This document shows positions 15,001 through 24,000 of a stretch of 64,000 nt of DNA, piece by piece. The position numbers were made by a program, and so were the translations under genes. Under the pieces are notes generated by a model, which saw nothing but the letters and a program-made list of their open reading frames with translations, had not been told where the DNA came from and made no database searches. This DNA comes from Lytechinus pictus (Eukaryota; Echinodermata; Echinoidea; Temnopleuroida; Toxopneustidae). The stretch is taken from NCBI RefSeq assembly GCF_037042905.1, contig NC_087252.1:34561965-34625964 (forward strand), given 5' to 3'. Each line of letters opens with the position of its first letter. Within the stretch, counting starts at the first letter, position 1.

Positions 15001-18000
15001 AATCTCCAAAAGATTTTAAGATCAAACATGTTTACTGTGCTAGGAGACCTTCAAAAGTTAGCCATATCAGAATTGATCTTCACTGTGAAATAGATACATG
15101 GACATCTTGTAATTTTTGGCCCTAACCCAATGGAATTACCCAAATTTTCACATTTCCCCTTAGTTTTTTTTTAAAGCATCTGTGCACAACACATTTCATG
15201 GGAAAATATAGTTCACACCACAAACATCATGAGATATCAGGAATATGTTTAATAACCCTTTATTTTACCCCCCCCCCAAAAAAAAAAAAAATAATAATAA
15301 TAATGAAAATATGCAAGAATAAGAGAGTTGTCCACAAAATCAGTAATTTTGAAGCATTTTTGCCAATTTTAGGGACCCTACATAAAGTGTTGCAAGACTT
15401 TTCAAACTTCCATAACTCTCCTTTGTTTATAAGCGATTTTAATGTAACTTTGTTTAAATTGCTTCTTTCATTTAACTATTTGCAATAAGATTGATTCTAT
15501 CATTAGATTTTGGTTCCCTTTACAATTTGAAAAAATAGAAATATTTTGGCAACACTGTCTAAGACAGTCCCAGAAGTGCATACTTTGTTAGGTCTGTTCA
15601 AACTCTCAACACTTAAAAAAAAATTGTCTTGAAGAATTTCTTTATCTCATCTTTGATTCATGACCTCTTATTTTGAGAGAGAAGATAGAGGGATAGTGCC
15701 TCTTTCAGATCAAATTATTTCCTATATTCTAATGTTTTGATCCCTTGTTTGCAATCTATTACAATTTTACAATTGACATGTTAATTTTAGCTTTTCTAAA
15801 TCAGTTTTCAATCCTTCTTGCAAGAAGCAGTCTTTAATCAATTGCAAATTTGCAACATATTTTAAGACAAATAATTGTTTTGGGGCCCCTAGATAGATTT
15901 CCAAGTTTCTTACTTCTCCCCATTAGTGTGTGTATTAAAATTAATGTGTGTTGTTGTTTGTTTGTTTCAGTTGTTGATCCATTGAGTTCATTAGACTTTG
16001 GAGGAAAGGAGATTATCAATGAAACATTTGACATTCCTGTGGATAGATTATTTACCGCCCTCTATGGCAGTCAACATTCATTTTGTAAGAAGTTCTTGGA
16101 GTACAGGAAATGTACAGGTATTTATCCATCTTCCTCTCTCCCCCTTCTCTTTTCTTTCCATTTCTCTCTGTATTTCTTCTATTCACTCTTTAAGGGATAT
16201 CCCACTTGCCAACTATCTTGTCCTGCTTGTTTTCAGATAATAGTAAGCAACTTGCTGTATGTAGCCATTTTGTAGCTGCTTTATAACCCTTTTAAAAAAT
16301 GGCTAGCAAACTGTTAATGTTGTCAATTTCGATTTTTTCCAAGTGGTGAGTGCATGAAATGGCTTCAAACTCACAATTTTGTCAATTTTGCATAGCTTTG
16401 CTGACTGAATATTAGTACTTTCCATTTCACGTCAAGCTAACCTGTGAATTTTCTCTTCTTTTTCTCCTTTTCTGTATTCAATTGAAGAAATCTATATTCC
16501 CTGTATTTTTGTACATCGGAACCCTATTTACTCCTTTATAAATCACTTTATGAACTGCTTATGTTATAAAAATTCAATAGCTTTACAACTTTCACATAAA
16601 CTAAAAAAACAGACAAATGATTTCATAAAAGTTGTGATATAATTGCCAAAAATGAAACGTTACTGATAATTTCATCTATTGATATATCCTGTAGATATAG
16701 AAATAGGAGACTGGGTACGGCATGACTCTGATCGTGACAAGAGAAAGCTTAGTTATGTTCTACATCTTAATACATCACTTGGTTATAAAGCTTGTGGAGT
16801 GGAAGAGAATCATGTAAGTATTGCTAGAACCATTCTGATTGGTTCCTGACCAGTATTTTGAACAAAATGTGCATGCAACGGTGATCTTGATTGGCCATTG
16901 TCATTTAATCTGGATTGATTTGAATTGAAAAAGCGAGGAATTGCAAACCTTTGTTTTACAAAGCCAAGGTCATGTTATTGCTGACCATTCTTTTTTTTTT
17001 AAGGACAATTTTGCGTATTCACAAGGACTTGAAGATTGTTCGGAGATCAGTTTCAGAAAGTGCAAAAATCAAAGGCAATATGATCTTCAATCAATCAGAA
17101 GTGTGTATCTCAAACTTGTATTTGCATTTTTTAGTTGTTATTGATATGACGTTCCATGAAATTGGTTCCAGAGCTAGTGATATTCTATGTTCAATGAGGC
17201 TTTTACTACAAAGCTTAGTAATTGATTATCGCAGAATGTATTCAAATTCAGCCCAAAGATCAAGTGTTACATTCCCCAGGACTGGTCTAACTAGTCTATG
17301 ATTTGGACAGTGGTTGCAGCTATATCATTGCTGCTACTCTAAATGTAAGCGATGTGTCTGATGTGACAAGACTACAGTTGGTGCAAAGCGACCATCGCCT
17401 ATAACCTCTTGTCTTTCTTCGGTTGTTGGTTTTTTCTATGATGCATTGCAGGTTTTTTGTAAGAAAAACTGCTACCGGGATGTAAAGAAAGTGAGGATTA
17501 AAGCAAGACAATAGTGTTCAGCAGCCTTTTTAGTCTTAAACACATCGCTTACATTTCCCCTAACAGCATTAGACATAGCATCCTCTGCATAGATTAGGCT
17601 TTGATGTTGATAATGTTATAATTGGTTCTTCCTCTCCTGTTTTATTTCAGATGTTCCAAAAGAACTGGAGTAAAACTGGACAGAGCTACATTGTTGAGAA
17701 GGAGGTGTACAATAAGAATGTGCCTTACTGTGATTACTTCTACGTTCACACCTGTCATGTATTGACCATGATCTCACCTACAAGTTCTAGATTAAGGCAA
17801 GTATGAACATGGCATGTATTGACCATGATCTCACCTACAAGTTCTAGATTAAGGCAAGTATGAACATGGCATGTATTGACCATGATCTCACCTACAAGTT
17901 CTAGATTAAGGCAAGTATGAACATGGCATGTATTGACCATGATCTCACCTACAAGTTCTAGATTAAGGCAAGTATGAACATGGCATGTATTGACCATGAC

Positions 18001-21000
18001 CTCACCTACTAGTTCTAGATTAAGGCAAGTATGAACATGGCATGTATTGACCATGATCTCACCTACAAGTTCTAGATTAAGGCAAGTATGAACATGGCAT
18101 GCATTGACCATGATCTCACCTACTAGTTCTAGATTAAGGCAAGTATGAACATGGCATGTATTGACCATGATCTCACCTACAAGTTCTAGATTACGGCAAG
18201 TATGAACATGGCATGTATTGACCATGATCTCACCTACCTGTTCTAGATTAAGGCAAGTATGAACATGGCATCTATTGACCAGTTGCTGCTACCTTGTTTG
18301 TTGTTCAACGATTTAAGGGATAGAGCAATGTTGATCGTGTGCTGCTCAGTGGCTGCCGGGCACACGATCAATTGGGCAAAATGAATTTTCGGATGATCTC
18401 TATTTGTGATTTCTGTTTTGAACAATAAAATATGGATTTTCATTTCATTTTCATTTTCCTTCACACAGAAAAGTCAAAGATTAAATTAATGATAATAATG
18501 ATAACAATGAATCTATAACCAAAACAAAAAAAAAACACTATGATAGTGTTGAAAAAAGATGAGTTTTGAGTGAGGATTTGAACATTTCAATAGAGGGAGC
18601 ATTTTGAATGTGGGTTGGAAGCTTGTTCCACAGCGTAGGGGCAGTAACAGAGAACGCACGATCAACGTATCTTGTCTTTGTGCGAGGGCCTAGGTTTAAA
18701 TTATATGAAAAAAGATGAGCGGAGGGATCTGACTGAAGAGGAGGAGTGATGGGAGAGAAGGGTCCTGTAACACAAGGATTAGCGATCAATTTCTAAATGA
18801 ACTAACCAATAAAGATCAACATTACACACACATTTGGCTCATAATACTGAGCAGGAACCAATCAGAAGTGTTCTCTCATATTTGCTATTCATCACAAATC
18901 TTTGTGTTACAGAGCCCTGGTCTTGGAGATACTTGGGTGCCATGTTGTTGGACAATTATAATTAATACCACAAAGTATATATCTTGGAGTCCCTACACGT
19001 GGGACCTTAAAAGTAGGTCCAATACATAAATACTCACACACAATTCTTTTTGTTCTTGAATGCATGGCTCTAGTTCTCTCTGTCTGTTTTTCTCTCAGGT
19101 TTATCATGAGACTTGAATTCTTGAAGTCAGCGCTTGGTTTGGTCAAGAGCTTCATTGAGAGGAATGTAGAATCAGGGGTTAAACAGGGTGAAAGAGAATT
19201 AGGTAAGTAGTGTATCATTAGGAATGTAGAAGAGAGAGCTGGACTCTTAGGCCCGAATTCAATAAGGTGGTGAATCCATGGCTTATGCAGATTTCCTTTA
19301 TAAATTATGCTTAATTTAGCGCGTATCGGGAGCGTGTATAAAAAATGTCCAATGCTGATGCGCGCTTTTGTCACAGTGCACCAAATTGACGCCTGTTACC
19401 ATGGTTAGATACGCTATTTTATTCATGAGTCTACTGTTTGAAGAGTGGACTCATTAATTCAAAACAATGGACTCGTGAATAAAATAGCGTGGATAACCAC
19501 GGCAACAGGCGTCAATTTGGCGCACTGTGACAAAAGCACGCATCAGCATTAGAAATTTTTTAATATACGCAGTAAAATAAGCGTAATTTATACAGGAAAT
19601 CTGCATAAACCATTGACTCAACTGTGGGTTTTCAAAACCACCTTCGTGAATTCAGGCCTTAGTGTTGGTAGCACATGTGTTGTAAAATGCTCAAATAAAA
19701 AAAAAAAGTAATTAAACTAAGAAGTAAATGGGGGAAGAATTTAGGCATATTTTGGAAGTTACTCAATTAATGTTTGATACCAGAATAATCTTTGCTAAGT
19801 TCCATGATTTATTGCCTAATTTGTCATACATGTAGTTTGCACTATGAGACATCAATCAAGCAGCTTATATAGGACAATATTTACCAGCAACGGTAGCAAT
19901 CTGGTCCAGGACTTATGATTTTTTTCTTCTTCTTTTCAGTGAAATTCATTCGAGATCATCTTGAATCCGTTGCGCCACCAAAGAAGAGAAAAGGAAAGAA
20001 AAGGCGATCACAGCATCCAAACAGAGAAACAGAAGAGAAGAGGAGGACAGAGGTCCAACCACAATCAACTACTCAATCAGGTGGGTACTAAGAGAGAGAG
20101 AGGGGAGGGGGTAGAGAGAGAGAGAGAACAGATCTTCATAAGTAAGAAAAATCAATTTATTAAATGTTCATTATTGGAAGTGTTGTCAATTTTCCATTGA
20201 AAAAAAAACACAAAGCAAAAAAAAAAATTAAAAAAGAATGACACATTTGGATGATTTAAATTAATAAAAATAAAGCGGAAATAATGATTCAGTAATGATT
20301 TTTGGCTTCAAGTAGAATCTTTATTGGAATATTTGGTCTGACAAGCACTTGTTGAGTAATTTTATAAGTGCGCACCCAACCGCAAATTTGATCTCAAAAG
20401 TTGCACGAGGCTTGAAAAGAAAAATAGGCTTAAAACAAGGCAGCTAAACTTCTCATTTTATTAAGGTTAATCAGGTCCAGTGAATTTAAATTTTGGCTCA
20501 GTGGACAAGTCTCTTGATTTTCAACCAGAAGGTCTGGGTTCAAATCTTACTGCAGCACTTGCGTCTTTTGGCACAGCATTTACCTACATTTGCCACACTC
20601 CACCCAGGTGTAGTAAATTGGTACCTGGTAAGAAGGAATTCCTTGAATGCTTAAGTATCTGATCAGGTTAGCCAGGGCGATAGTATACAGCGTTTAGAAA
20701 CTTTGTATTATGTGCTATATAAATGTTTTATATCATTATTTGTTTGTGTCTTCATTTTAGGGTTCCTTGCTAATCTTACTCCAGTATGGTTTCAACCAAA
20801 CACTGAGACCAAACTGAGTCTACACAGTACCATGGCATTCATATCTATCATGTAAGTTACTCAAACTTCCTTTAAAGCTTAAACAATCATTTCATCAGAA
20901 AGAGAGTCTTTTTAATCAAGTTTAACTGTCTTCATTTCATGGTAGATCTAGATGAATTTGAATAATTTAATCGCAAATTTTAAGCTGATGAATAATCACA

Positions 21001-24000
21001 CTGAAGATCCCTAACACAGATATGCACATGTGGGACAGTGTATTATTATTATCGCTTGGGGAAAAGACCAGACATCTGGCTGGAATGCTTATGTCTATTT
21101 CTCAGCAAGTTCACAAACTCTATACCATATTTTTATTTACGTTATATGTATAAATACTTTTGGTGTCATTCCATTGGACTCTCTTGGAACTCATTTTCAG
21201 ATTGTAACCACAACTAGCATTTATGTTTCAACATTTATTTCAGTAAACCATCTGAATATTAGTCAGAGCAGAATGTAATATTAATAACCACTGAAGTGTT
21301 TGAATATATCAATGAATATAATATGCCAATTGATTCTAGTAGAAATTGTGTAATTGTTGAGAAATAAGTGAAAAGAACATGAAATCCTTCTGGGTGATGG
21401 GTCTTTTTTCCCAAGCAATAATAATAACATGTTTTCAATAATCTATGTTGGTGATCTTCGTTGTGCTGATTTAGCTATTGAATATCTGTTATTCAGCTTC
21501 GACGGACATGGTGGCTCAGTGGTAGTGTGTCTGCCTGATGAACAGGAGGTCGTGGGTTCGATCCCTGGGCGAGTCATATCAGAGACTTGTATAAATGGGA
21601 CCTTCTGTCTTATTGCTAGAAGCTCATCATTCAGATTGGAGAAGGTTAAAATACTTGTAACATGTTATATTATTTAGGGTCTGCTGTTAGAGCAGTTTCC
21701 CAACTTTAGTGGCTACCCTTGGTAAATAAAACAATATTATTATTTACTGTTGTTTTCTCAACAGTTTGGCTGTATTATGTGTCTTCAATGTATCATTATT
21801 CCTTCAACTGAAGTCTTTAGAGGAAGGGACGGCTAGCAAGCAGGTTTGGTCCAGTGCTGAGTTTGTACAAAAACTTGGGTAAGCAAAGCCATTGGATGAT
21901 CTCAATTGTAACATTGCGTTAGTATGTATATCTTTGAATAAACATAACCCCCCTTGACACAGTAAGAAAAAGAGGTGTAGCATTCATTTGTAGCTGCTAA
22001 AATGAACATTGAGTGAATGTACAGCTGAAAGTGCTTACATTATCAGCTGGAGTAAAGGGTAATGAAGTGTAGACACAATCTGTAATTCTTCTTCTTAATA
22101 CCTCCAAAATTGTTAATAATAATAATACCAACATGCTTATGTAGCACATATCACTGCCAAATGTGTCATTACGCGCTTATTTGGATATTAGTTGTAATGC
22201 TCTATAAAATACAAGGTACAAGAGTTTTCCTGAGATAGTTCAGTGTGCACATCTAATGCTTGAGTGAAACCAAGGAGGTAAAAAGGATGGAGTGACAACT
22301 AAATGCAAATTAATTCATGGAGCTTTCGATTTCTAAAGAAGTACAAAAGAAAACCCTGGTGCACTGTAGCCTTTGGTGGCCACTTGTGATGCCACCATTT
22401 TCATGCGAAAAGTGATTTGTGTTGAAAAAAAGGATAATATACAAATATACCAGTCTTTGAGTAAGTATAGCAGGAATTATTCATTTGAGGTTGGACTGAC
22501 ATTACTATTTTTTCCCAAAAGGGAAAGATAGTGATTTTGCCAGTACAACCAAGGAACAAAGGCCTGGTATATTTGTTTTATATCCTACTTTAATAAGTTA
22601 GAGCAACATATCTTGATAATTTAGTTCTTGTACTCGTAGTTCATCCTTTTTTAAATCTGAACCAAACCAGCTGAGCTGATTGACCTTCTTTTCCTGTAGC
22701 CACACGCTCAGTGCGCGGAACGCGTATTAAGGCTTCATCATGATCTGTGATGTCAATGATGGAATAGTCGACTATTCCATCATTGACGTCACAGAACAGC
22801 ACATTTTCTTCGGTGGGCGTTTCATTTTCAACATCATTACGAAATAGTGAGAATATGTTTGGTCACATGATGCTATTTATACCAATCAGCATACATGTTA
22901 TAATTTATTTAGGATATAATTGCGAATATTTCCAATTTTATTTGATCACAAAATGTGGATATTAACCACATGACGAAATATATCTCGGAGCTTTATTATG
23001 TCCTAAAATCAGGCAAATCATTGTATGAGAGCAGTTTCAAAATGTGAAAACACCTCAGAATTTGGCAATTTTTAAATCAACAATTTACAAATTTGCACAC
23101 ACTTCCTCATTATAAAAAGTAAAGATAAGTTTTAGGGAATACACCCGTTTGTGATGTTACGTGTCATAGTTGCGCCCATATGCGCCCAGTCTAGTAATTA
23201 TAAATCATATTGCATAAAAATGCGAACTTGCTTTCCCTGAATATAAGTTAGCAATGTGTCTGCTCAAATAAGCATGACCAGAGGCAGCAAAAAGTAACTA
23301 TCATTGCAAAAAAGTTTAAAATTTCGCGTTGCAAAAATATTGCGCGAATCGTTGAGGGGGGCCTCCGAGGACCAGCCTCCCCCCCCCCCCCCCCCCGGCC
23401 TTGATAGGGTTTAATGATATGAGTTAGATGGTACTCCTTCCTTTTGTACCTCCATGGTGAAATCCAAATTTTAAACAATCTTTTGAATTTGCATTTAAGC
23501 TCTCACTCAATTTCTTCTGAATTTAATCTCGTGTGGGGTATTGTTGATCAATTTTTACAAGTTATAAACCATTTTAAAGCTCAAGATGCACTTTGTGAAA
23601 ATCTCAGATATCATTTTGAGCTTTTTATTGTTGGTCTTGGGATGGCTATCCACCTATTTAAATACACTTGATTATACTGATTATGTCTTTCTTTGTTTTG
23701 ATTTGTTTAGGGAGTTGCCCAAGTCTGAAAAGGATTGGACTGTCTTATTACAACAGCAACAACAAATGCATTCTAAAGAGATGCAGAAATGGAGAGATAT
23801 AGTTGATCTTTGCATACAGCTTATTAAACAGGTAAGGACACCCATTATATCATCCAATGTAACCCAATCTTAAAGAGAAATCACATCAAACAAAAGTAAA
23901 AATCATTTTATTTGATGTTCGGAGTGACGTTAGGAATATTGAAATAAATATATTTCTTTACTGCAAGCCTTGTTGTTGAAGTAAAGTTCAAATTATCTTA

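Noticed and set aside
17755..18225. Minus-strand 156-residue open frame of repeated MVNTCHVHTC-like units
   Set aside because: It is the reverse of the 57-bp array. It is open only because the unit is a multiple of three and lacks stops on that strand; the plus strand is explained by exon 10 and its donor.
18907..19374. 155-residue minus-strand frame
   Set aside because: It overlaps GRAMD1 exon 11 on the other strand and the foldback MITE; no domain is visible.
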